A stretch of 36,066 bases of DNA from a bacterium (lineage in GTDB: Bacteria; Myxococcota_A; Bradymonadia; UBA7976; UBA1532). Below are positions 29,997 through 36,066 of the stretch, piece after piece (the stretch's first letter is position 1; each line of letters begins with the position of its first letter). The notes beneath the pieces were generated by a model. That model did not search any database, was not told where the DNA came from, and saw nothing but the letters and a program-made list of their open reading frames with translations. The stretch covers positions 1 through 36,066 of the forward strand of contig JAUHXL010000018.1 in assembly GCA_030426945.1 (NCBI GenBank), given 5' to 3'. Position numbers and translations under genes: made by a program.

Positions 29997-31052
29997 ATGG
30001 ACGAGCTCCTGTCGAAGGATCTGTTCGCCGGCAACACCGTCGCCGACGCCGCGCAGTTCGTCGGCTACCTGTTCCTGACGTTTCTGGCCGCCAAGCTGCT
30101 GCAGGCCGTCTTCAAGGGCGTCCTGTCCAAGTGGGCGGCGCGGTCGAAGAACAAGTTCGACGACATCCTGCTCGCCGCGTTCCGCCAGCCCATCTACTGG
30201 ATCGCGCTGGTCACCGGCCTCGACGCCTCGCTGAACTCGCTGCACCTGCCCGCGGGGCTCAACGACGTCGTGGGCAACGTCACCACGGTGCTGGTGATGA
30301 TGTTCGTGGCGTGGAGCATCTCGAACCTGATCACCGGGCTGCGCACGGTCTACATCGACCCGCTGGTCGAGTCGACCGAGAGCCGGCTGGACGATCAGAT
30401 CATCCCGATCGTCGAGAAGACGCTGAAGGTGGCGACGTGGTCGTTCGCGCTGCTGATCGCCTTCGACAACATCGGCTTCGACATCGTCTCGCTGCTGACC
30501 GGCCTGGGCATCGGCGGCCTGGCGCTCGCCATGGCGGCCAAGGACACGCTGGCCAACGTCTTCGGCTCGGTCACCATCTTCGCCGACCAGCCCTTTCAGG
30601 TGGACGACGTCATCACCATCAAGGGCCACACCGGCACGGTCGTCGACCTGGGCCTGCGCACCTGCCGTCTGCGCACCTTCGAGGGCACGCTGGTCACCAT
30701 CCCCAACTCGCTGATGGTGGGCGACTGCATCGAGAACCTGTCGGCCCGCGCGGCCCGCAAGTTCAACGGCACCATCGGGCTGGTGTACTCGACGACGAGC
30801 GACCAGCTGACCGCCGCCATGCAGGCCCTGCGCGACATCCTCGCCGCCCACCCCAAGGTGCGCGAGGACTTCGCGGTGCGCTTCGCCAACTTCGGCGACT
30901 CGGCGCTGCAGCTGACCGTGCTGTACTGGGTGGTCCCGCCCGGCGAGTACTTCGACGTCGTCAGCGAGATCAACGTGACCATCAAGCAGCGCTTCGACGC
31001 CGAGGGCTGGGAGATGGCCTTCCCCAGCATGACGCTCTACAAGGGCGACTGA
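29997..31052 (+). CDS. MscS-family mechanosensitive ion channel
   Basis: The 351-residue product has a strong GGGAGGA ribosome site before ATG 29997. Hydrophobic helices lie near 18-38, 60-75, 93-115 and 140-190. The pore helix and following beta domain (LTGLGIGGLALAMAAKDTLA, then NVFGSVTIFADQPFQVDD and ITIKGHTGTVVDLGLRTCRLRTFEG) are the MscS core signature, with Gly/Ala packing in TM3. The C-terminal alpha/beta vestibule follows (IPNSLMVGDCIENLSAR and onward). It would open on membrane tension during hypoosmotic shock in the inner membrane. The protein is slightly longer than E. coli MscS (286) because of the extra N-terminal helices. Confidence 0.94.
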   Translation: MDELLSKDLFAGNTVADAAQFVGYLFLTFLAAKLLQAVFKGVLSKWAARSKNKFDDILLAAFRQPIYWIALVTGLDASLNSLHLPAGLNDVVGNVTTVLVMMFVAWSISNLITGLRTVYIDPLVESTESRLDDQIIPIVEKTLKVATWSFALLIAFDNIGFDIVSLLTGLGIGGLALAMAAKDTLANVFGSVTIFADQPFQVDDVITIKGHTGTVVDLGLRTCRLRTFEGTLVTIPNSLMVGDCIENLSARAARKFNGTIGLVYSTTSDQLTAAMQALRDILAAHPKVREDFAVRFANFGDSALQLTVLYWVVPPGEYFDVVSEINVTIKQRFDAEGWEMAFPSMTLYKGD

Positions 31053-31080
31053 GCGCGGGGACGCCCGAAGCGCCGCCGCC

Positions 31081-33243
31081 TCACTCCCCGCGGCGGTACA
31101 GCGTCACCTGCCAGGGCTTCGGCTGCATGGCGACCGCCAGCGTCTTGCCGTCGGGTGAGAAGCGCGCGGTGGGCGTGGCGCTCATCGTGCGCGGCACCAC
31201 GCCCAGGGGCTGCCGACCGCCGCCCGGCACGTCCACCACCTGCAGGTCGAGGCCGTCGCGCCCCCACACCAGCCAGCGGCCGTCCGGCGACAGATCGATC
31301 ATCGAGGGCACGCTGGCCGACCACACGCCGCCGGTGGTGTCGAAGGTGATCCGCCGCTCGCCCACCACGACGGTGCACGCCGCCGTGCCACAGTACTCCA
31401 GCAGCATGCCCTCACCCGCCGGCCAGGCCTGCACCAGCGCGCCGCCCTCGGCCTCGAGCGGCACGCCCTTGGTCTCGAGCGCGGGCGAACCTTCGCGCGT
31501 CTCGCCCACGTCGTGCAGCGCCAGCGCCGCCCCCTGCTGCACAAGCAGCCTGCCGCCCCGCGCCCGCAGCCCGCGGCGGTCCATCCGGCCCTGGCTGGCG
31601 AAGGTCAGCAGCGACCGCCCGCTCTTCGCGTCGTAGTAGTGGAACGTGCCGCCGAAGTCGTCCGCGACGACGACGCCGCAGTCGCCCGACAGGCCGAACA
31701 TCCAGCCCCCGTCGTGCTTCAGCTTGGCGCCGGGCATCCACGTCGCGCCCTTCGGCCGGAACACCTGCACCGCGCCGCCGTAGATGCGCGCGGCGAAGGT
31801 GCCGTCGGCGCAGCCCTGGAGGTCGTCGACGTCCTTGCCCAGCCCCTTCGACGCGTACAGCCGCTCCCCGTCGGCCACCGAGAACACGCGCACGCGATCG
31901 TCGTTGCCGCCGGCGACCAGGCGCTCGGCGCCCAGGAAGGCCAGCCCCGCGACGGTGCCGGGCGCCTTCTGCCCCGAGGTGCGCCCGACCTCGGGGTGGG
32001 CGTCGATCACCCGCGCCACCGCCCAGCCCAGCCCCGGCGCCGCCACGGCCGTCACCTGCGCCGACGGCGCCACCGCCACCTTCGCCCGCGGGCTCACCTC
32101 GCGCCCGGGCGCCACCAGCTTCACCGCGGTCACCGCGCCGTCGTAGCTGCCCACGTAGGCCCGCTCGGCGTCCGCGGCCAGCACGCGCGGCGCCTTCTTC
32201 AGCGCCACCTTCGCTTTGACCTCCAGCGAGTACTCGTCGAGCAGCGACAGCGTGTCGTCGGCGCCCGTCGTGCCGAACGCCGCCACCCACTGCTGCCCCG
32301 CGTCCACGACGCCCATCGACGCCGTCATCGGCGGGCTCAGCGCCCGCGGCTTCTCGGCGCCCAGGTCGTACAGCAGCACGGCGCTGTCCGGCGTGTCGTT
32401 CAGGTTGTAGGCCTCGATGTGCCCGGTGCTGACCAGCAGCAGCGGCCCGCGCTTGGTCGCCCCCTGAATCACCCAGCCGGGCCGCGCGCCCAGCTCGGCC
32501 GCGTCCATGCAGCTCTGCACGCCCTTCTCGATCACCGTGATGCACAGCGGCCCGCTGCCGCCGCCGCGGTCGAAGTGCGCCGTGACCGCCTTCCCGTCCT
32601 CGGCGTCGAGGAAGTCGACGTGCCGCTTCGGCCCCTCGGGCAGCGCGAAGCCGGCCCCGTCGCTGCACCGCACCGCCACCAGGCTGGACTTCAGCCGCCC
32701 GACGCCCGACCGCCTCTCGGCGAAGACGAAGCCCCCGCCCGCGCCCACCAGATCGCCGGGCACCGGCGTGCGCCACCGCGGCTCGCCGTCGGGGCCCAGC
32801 CCGATCGCCATCAACGTCTTCTGCCCGTCGGGCCCCGTGCCGCGCGCCGTGGCCACCATCAGCGCGTAGCCGGGGCACTCGGCCAGGCTGGTGCCCGGCG
32901 CCTCGAGCGGCGCGGTCCAGCGCACCGCGCCCGAGGTCGCGTCGCGCCCCTCGACCTCGGCCTTGCCGGTCCACAGCACCCCGACGGTGTCCTCGACCAC
33001 CGCCAGGCCGGTGGCCTCGACGGCGTCGGGCGCCGGCGAGGCGGCCCGCCAGCGCTGCGCGCCCTTGGCCGCGTCGAGCGCCACCACCGCGTTGTCCCAG
33101 GTGACGACGACGACGCTGCCGCCGCCCACGCCCATCGCCTTGGGCCCGGCCTCCGGGCTGACCGTCCGCGTCCACAGCGGCTCGGCCGCCCCCGCCACCC
33201 CGGCGCTCACCAGCAACGCCACCACCCAGCATCCCGCGCGCAT
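31081..33243 (-). CDS. Secreted beta-propeller (PQQ/WD40-like) protein
   Basis: The 720-residue product starts at ATG 33243 with GGAGG four bases upstream and an exported signal peptide (CWVVALLVSAGVAGA). The body is a run of beta-propeller blades. PQQ-like motifs lie at the N-terminal side (VVVTWDNAVVALDAAKGAQRW, EVEGRDATSGAVRW). WD40-like blades follow later (VAGGNDDRVRVFSVADGERLY, IDLSPDGRWLVWGRDGLD, ARFSPDGKTLAVAM). About 10-14 blades would fit, so two propellers are likely. No catalytic motif is seen; a scaffold or sugar/lipid-binding role in the periplasm or on the surface is inferred. It is divergent from the triplicated-domain lipoprotein gene with 91 bp between the starts. Confidence 0.82.
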   Translation of the reverse strand: MRAGCWVVALLVSAGVAGAAEPLWTRTVSPEAGPKAMGVGGGSVVVVTWDNAVVALDAAKGAQRWRAASPAPDAVEATGLAVVEDTVGVLWTGKAEVEGRDATSGAVRWTAPLEAPGTSLAECPGYALMVATARGTGPDGQKTLMAIGLGPDGEPRWRTPVPGDLVGAGGGFVFAERRSGVGRLKSSLVAVRCSDGAGFALPEGPKRHVDFLDAEDGKAVTAHFDRGGGSGPLCITVIEKGVQSCMDAAELGARPGWVIQGATKRGPLLLVSTGHIEAYNLNDTPDSAVLLYDLGAEKPRALSPPMTASMGVVDAGQQWVAAFGTTGADDTLSLLDEYSLEVKAKVALKKAPRVLAADAERAYVGSYDGAVTAVKLVAPGREVSPRAKVAVAPSAQVTAVAAPGLGWAVARVIDAHPEVGRTSGQKAPGTVAGLAFLGAERLVAGGNDDRVRVFSVADGERLYASKGLGKDVDDLQGCADGTFAARIYGGAVQVFRPKGATWMPGAKLKHDGGWMFGLSGDCGVVVADDFGGTFHYYDAKSGRSLLTFASQGRMDRRGLRARGGRLLVQQGAALALHDVGETREGSPALETKGVPLEAEGGALVQAWPAGEGMLLEYCGTAACTVVVGERRITFDTTGGVWSASVPSMIDLSPDGRWLVWGRDGLDLQVVDVPGGGRQPLGVVPRTMSATPTARFSPDGKTLAVAMQPKPWQVTLYRRGE

Positions 33244-33321
33244 CGTGCCTCCCTTTCTCGGGTCGCGAGCATCGCCGACGCCGACCGCCGCGGCAACCGG
33301 GCGTCGGCCCGGCGTTTGGAG

Positions 33322-33327
33322 TATTCT
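33322..33327 (+). promoter_or_regulatory. -10-like box next to a lipoprotein start codon
   Basis: TATTCT is seven bases before ATG 33335 and no Shine-Dalgarno is visible, a pattern compatible with a leaderless or very short leader mRNA. It is one of the few AT-rich hexamers in the 91-bp divergent gap. No clear -35 is seen. Confidence 0.3.
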
Positions 33328-33334
33328 GGCCGCC

Positions 33335-34489
33335 ATGAAGCTCGCCGACCGCCTGCCGACGGCCGCCCTCTGCCTGCTGTTCAGCGGCTGCCTGACCGAG
33401 TTTCCGAGCGCCGCCCCCGAGCTGGGCGCCGCCCTCGACGCGCTCGTCGCCTTCGGCGACCAGGGCGCGCGACCGCCGGACACCGCCCCGCCCCAGGCCG
33501 ACACGGGCGCGCCCCGCGACGCGGCCCCGCGCGGCGACGTCGCGCCCCCCGTGGACCCCGCCCTCGACGCCGCCCTGCCCGCCGACGCCGCACCGGGCGC
33601 AGACACCGCGCCCCCCTCCGACGCGGCCTCCGACGCCGCCCCTGACGGCCCGCCGCCGGGGGACGCCGGCTGCGCGCCCGAAGCCTGCAACGGCCGCGAC
33701 GACGACTGTGACGGCGCGATCGACGAGGAGCCGGGCCTGTGCGGTGCGTACATCGAGACGCACTGTGAGGTGTGGCTGGCCTTCGCGGGCAGCGACCAGG
33801 CCGCGGGCGTCTTCGCCACCTGGGGCGACTGCCCCGAGTCGGCGCGCGACAACAGCGGCACGCACCGGTGCGTCGGCACCCGGCGCGACGGCCGCTTCCG
33901 CTCGATCCGTCTGCAGGGCGCCGGCCTCTTCGGCGACGTCAACGGCGAGGCCGCGCTCGGCATCCGCTTCGTCTGCAGCGACGCGTCCGCGCCCGCGCTC
34001 GCCGCCTGGGTGCAGACGCAGTGCAGCGTGTTCCTCGGCTGGACCGATCTGGACCTGGGCCCCGACGACAGCGAAGCCTGGGGCCCGTGCCCGGGCGTGC
34101 CGGCGTCCTACGGGCTGCCCTTGCCCTGCGTGTCGACGCCCTCGACCGGCGCCTTCCACGCCCTGCGCTTCAGCGGCGACGTGGACTTCAACGACGACCT
34201 CGGCGTCGCCTTCCGTTGCGTGGACGACGCGCAGCCGGCGCGCGCCGCCGCCGTCGCCGCGTCGGCCGAGGTCTTCCTCGCCCAGCTCCGAACCCCGACG
34301 CTCTTCGACGACGAGAAGAACGGCGACGCCGAGTGGGGCGAGTGCCCCGGCCAGAGCCGCGACAACGACGGCGACGAGCGCTGCGTCGGCACCGCCGGCG
34401 ACCAGCGCTTCCACCGGCTGGACCTCGCCGGTGACGTCGACAACCTGGATGTGCTGGGGGTCAGCCTCCGCGCGCGGAGTGTGCCTTGA
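33335..34489 (+). CDS. Lipoprotein with MopE-type metal motif and three Cys/Trp repeat domains
   Basis: The product has 384 residues. The lipobox is LLFSGC (Cys19). Residues about 45-112 are an Ala/Asp/Pro linker. Residues 118-131 (CNGRDDDCDGAIDE) are the MopE-type putative metal-binding motif. Three related domains follow at about 144-214, 230-295 and 312-380. Each has V-[WF]-L near its start, a WG-x-CP block (C166, C252, C337), a second Cys about 13 residues later (C179, C265, C350), and GDV...LG[VI]-x-[FL]-R at the end. Domains 1 and 2 also have an outer Cys pair (C144/C214, C230/C295) that domain 3 lacks. I recognise no named family for the repeat. The downstream gene overlaps the stop. 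Confidence 0.85.
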   Translation: MKLADRLPTAALCLLFSGCLTEFPSAAPELGAALDALVAFGDQGARPPDTAPPQADTGAPRDAAPRGDVAPPVDPALDAALPADAAPGADTAPPSDAASDAAPDGPPPGDAGCAPEACNGRDDDCDGAIDEEPGLCGAYIETHCEVWLAFAGSDQAAGVFATWGDCPESARDNSGTHRCVGTRRDGRFRSIRLQGAGLFGDVNGEAALGIRFVCSDASAPALAAWVQTQCSVFLGWTDLDLGPDDSEAWGPCPGVPASYGLPLPCVSTPSTGAFHALRFSGDVDFNDDLGVAFRCVDDAQPARAAAVAASAEVFLAQLRTPTLFDDEKNGDAEWGECPGQSRDNDGDERCVGTAGDQRFHRLDLAGDVDNLDVLGVSLRARSVP

Positions 34490-35328
34490 GGATCGCGTGG
34501 TGGGTGCTGCTGGGCCTGGCGCTCGGCTGCGAGAAGGACGACTTCGAGAACCAGCAGTTCACCTGCCAGTCGGTGGCCGACTGCCCGCCGCGCTTCGTCG
34601 CCTGCGTCGACGACCGCTGCCGGCTGCCCACCGAGCTGGACCAAGACGCCTTCGTCGCGCCACGCGCCGACGCGCGGCCCGACGCCGCGCCGGCCGACGC
34701 CGCCCCCGTGCCCGACGCCGCGCCGGGCATCTGCGCGACCTGCGAGGCCAACGGCGCGGTGTGCGTCAGCTACCCCGACGAGACGCCCGGCTGCTGCCCG
34801 GCCGACCAGACCCGGCCGGTGGTCCACACCGACGGCACGCAGGCGTGCTGCAGCGAGGCCGAGCCGGTGCCGCTGACCTGGCCCGACGCGACGCAGGGCT
34901 GCTGCCCCTTCGAGAAGCAGACGGCCGTGCAGGTCGACGACGACCGCCTGTGCTGCGGCGCGGACGAGGCGATCGGCGTGCGCCTGCCCGACGGCTCGCC
35001 CGCCTGCTGCGCGCCCGGCGCCAGCACGCCCGTCACCTGGCCCGACGGCGCGGTGGGCTGCTGCGACGACGACAAGCCGCAGCCCGTGGTGCACAGCGAC
35101 GGCGTCAACGCCTGCTGCCCGCCCGAGCGCCCGCTGCCCGTACTGCACGACGACGGCCTGCGCACCTGCTGCCCGGATGGCCTGAGCGTGCCCGTCACCT
35201 ACGACGACGGCCTGCGCGGCTGCTGCCCGCCCGCCCGCCCCGCGCCCGTGCGCCACGACGACGGCAGCTACGACTGCTGCCCCGCCGATCAGACCGCGAG
35301 CTGCGACGGCGCCTGCTGCGCGCCCTGA
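34486..35328 (+). CDS. Lipoprotein with 18-residue CC repeats
   Basis: The product has 280 residues. TTG 34486 overlaps the upstream stop as TTGA and has GGAG six bases before it. The lipobox is LALGC (Cys15). A small Cys cluster follows (FTCQSVADCPPRFVACVDDRC, 26-45), then an Asp/Ala/Pro linker (about 55-80). From 103 on, vicinal cysteines recur at 103, 121, 139, 156, 174, 192, 210, 228, 246 and 264, a period of 18 residues broken only once (17), with an 11th pair at 277. The unit reads CCPxxxxxPVxxxDGxx followed by a small residue. I do not know a family with this unit. Vicinal cysteines suggest a disulfide ladder or metal binding. Confidence 0.85.
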   Translation: MRIAWWVLLGLALGCEKDDFENQQFTCQSVADCPPRFVACVDDRCRLPTELDQDAFVAPRADARPDAAPADAAPVPDAAPGICATCEANGAVCVSYPDETPGCCPADQTRPVVHTDGTQACCSEAEPVPLTWPDATQGCCPFEKQTAVQVDDDRLCCGADEAIGVRLPDGSPACCAPGASTPVTWPDGAVGCCDDDKPQPVVHSDGVNACCPPERPLPVLHDDGLRTCCPDGLSVPVTYDDGLRGCCPPARPAPVRHDDGSYDCCPADQTASCDGACCAP

Positions 35329-35390
35329 CCCGGACGGCAGGGGTGTGATTCGAACCCGTTGGTCCACCGGACGCCCCGCCAGGACGGCCG

Positions 35391-35535
35391 GGCTTTCAGC
35401 TCTCAGCTTTCAGCTCCGTCGCGGCGATTGTACCTTTTGCCCGGTAACCCGGCCCCCCCAAGCCTGCCGAGCGGTTCCGCACTCGGCACGGCGTACGGAG
35501 CCCGGCTGACAGCTGACCGCTGATAGCTGACAGCC
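35391..35535. repeat. 145-bp element bounded by inverted CTGANNG heptamers
   Basis: The left arm has three heptamers (CTTTCAG, CTCTCAG, CTTTCAG at 35393-35413). The right arm has four in the opposite sense (CTGACAG, CTGACCG, CTGATAG, CTGACAG at 35506-35533). The arms are near inverse complements and enclose about 90 bp containing a GCCGAG/CTCGGC hairpin (35466-35471 with 35482-35487). The heptameric phase and lower GC content stand out from the rest of the window. It is non-coding, and similar heptamer arrays are known as dispersed intergenic repeats in several phyla. A MITE-like or STRR-like element is inferred. Confidence 0.7.
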
Positions 35536-35556
35536 CGTTGGAGCGACCACCAACGG
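35535..35556. other. 7-bp stem-loop next to the heptamer element
   Basis: CCGTTGG (35535-35541) pairs with CCAACGG (35550-35556) over an eight-base loop. It abuts the right arm of the heptamer element and may be its outer part or the terminator of the preceding lipoprotein operon; no U-tract follows. Confidence 0.4.
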
Positions 35557-35626
35557 CTCGTGAGCAGACTCGGCCAGCGGGCTCGCCTCGCGCCCGACAT
35601 TGATCTAGGCTGCGGCGCGAGGTCCC

Positions 35627-36066
35627 GTGCGATTGAGCGACACCATCACCGAGACGGCCGAGGTCGAGCCCGAGGCGCCGCGCCGCCGCCGGCCGTGGGG
35701 TCTGCTGTTCTTCCTGCTGGCCTGCGTGGCGCTGCTCGCGCTGGCGCTGCGCCACGGCGCGGGGGTCGCGCTGCTCGATCCCGGTGACGCCGTCGTGGTG
35801 GAGGACGTGATCGAGGGCCTGCCGGGCGAGCCGCGCCGGGTGATCACCGACGACGGCTTCGCGCTGTACGTGCCGGTGCTGCAGACCGCGCGCGTGCTGC
35901 GGCTGAGCGACCGCGCGCTCAGCGTGGACGCCACCGCGCGCACGGCCGAGGGGGTGGCGCTGAGCCTACGCCGCGCCCGCGCGCGCTACCGGGTGCGGCC
36001 GGTCGACCTGCAACGGGCGGTGGGCGCGCTGGGCGCCGATCCGACCGGCTGGGACGCCGCCGTCAC
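35627..36066 (+). CDS. SPFH/band-7-like membrane protein, 3' end beyond window
   Basis: The frame opens at GTG 35627 with GAGG a few bases upstream and is open to the right edge (146 codons seen). After a basic stretch (PEAPRRRRPWG) comes one transmembrane helix (LLFFLLACVALLALALRHG, near 26-45). The following domain (DAVVVEDVIEG, VITDDGFALYVPVLQTARVLRLSDRALSVDATARTAEGVALSLRRARARYRV) has the strand order of SPFH/prohibitin proteins, including the VDATARTAEGV block that corresponds to their v-x-T-x-D-G-v strand. Such proteins form large oligomeric membrane assemblies (HflK/C, stomatin, flotillin). The subfamily cannot be set without the C-terminus. Other starts are possible. Confidence 0.7.
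   Translation, partial: MRLSDTITETAEVEPEAPRRRRPWGLLFFLLACVALLALALRHGAGVALLDPGDAVVVEDVIEGLPGEPRRVITDDGFALYVPVLQTARVLRLSDRALSVDATARTAEGVALSLRRARARYRVRPVDLQRAVGALGADPTGWDAAV

Noticed and set aside
35349-35375. tRNA-like GGTTCGAATC on the minus strand
   Set aside because: The flanking bases do not pair to a T-stem, and no anticodon or acceptor stem can be drawn around it.

Overview
The window is a very GC-rich stretch of bacterial chromosome with strong G/C bias at third codon positions. It uses GTG and TTG starts freely and is dense in secreted lipoproteins, outer-membrane barrels and signalling proteins. Several features point to a myxobacterium-like member of the former Deltaproteobacteria (Myxococcota or Bradymonadota type). 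These are a PknK-like Ser/Thr kinase fused to a STAND ATPase, a MopE-type CNGxDDDCDG motif, Ala/Asp-rich linkers behind lipoboxes, and a myxobacterial-looking outer-membrane barrel. This placement is inference from gene content, as no rRNA or tRNA gene is present. There is no prophage, transposase gene, CRISPR array or obvious island; the window reads as ordinary chromosome with a lineage-specific envelope repertoire.

Layout. 1-1107: 5' part of a U32-family (RlhA-like) protein, running off the left edge. 1518-2108: secreted basic repeat protein with a DUF6515-like tail. 2133-8522: small hypothetical gene behind gltD and gltB (glutamate synthase), with a good sigma-70 promoter at 8556-8585. 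8606-8736: long imperfect inverted repeat. 8745-9209: twin-CBS protein, divergent from a polysaccharide deacetylase (9335-10324). 10351-10557: hexamer inverted repeat, then a Cys-rich lipoprotein. 10941-12200: GNAT acetyltransferase divergent from a CPBP membrane protease. 12190-16268: giant kinase/ATPase/TPR gene translationally coupled to recX.

16534-21467: candidate lipid-handling operon made of an outer-membrane barrel, a VolA-like surface lipase lipoprotein and a 4HBT thioesterase. 21611-23191: hybrid histidine kinase. 23263-24485: YchJ-like protein and a TetR regulator. 24504-27325: alpha/beta-hydrolase lipoprotein, CbiX-like chelatase and a divergent PiT-like transporter. 27556-29885: FadL-like porin overlapping a lipoprotein gene. 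29997-31052: MscS channel. 31081-33243: beta-propeller protein. 33335-35328: two overlapping lipoprotein genes, one with a triplicated Cys/Trp domain and one with ten CC pairs at an 18-residue period. 35391-35535: a heptamer-bounded inverted-repeat element. 35627 to the right edge: an SPFH/band-7-like membrane protein, cut by the edge.

The most interesting parts are the barrel/lipase/thioesterase operon, the overlapping Cys-repeat lipoprotein pair, and three different intergenic inverted-repeat elements that look mobile or dispersed. No intrinsic terminator with a clear U-tract was found.
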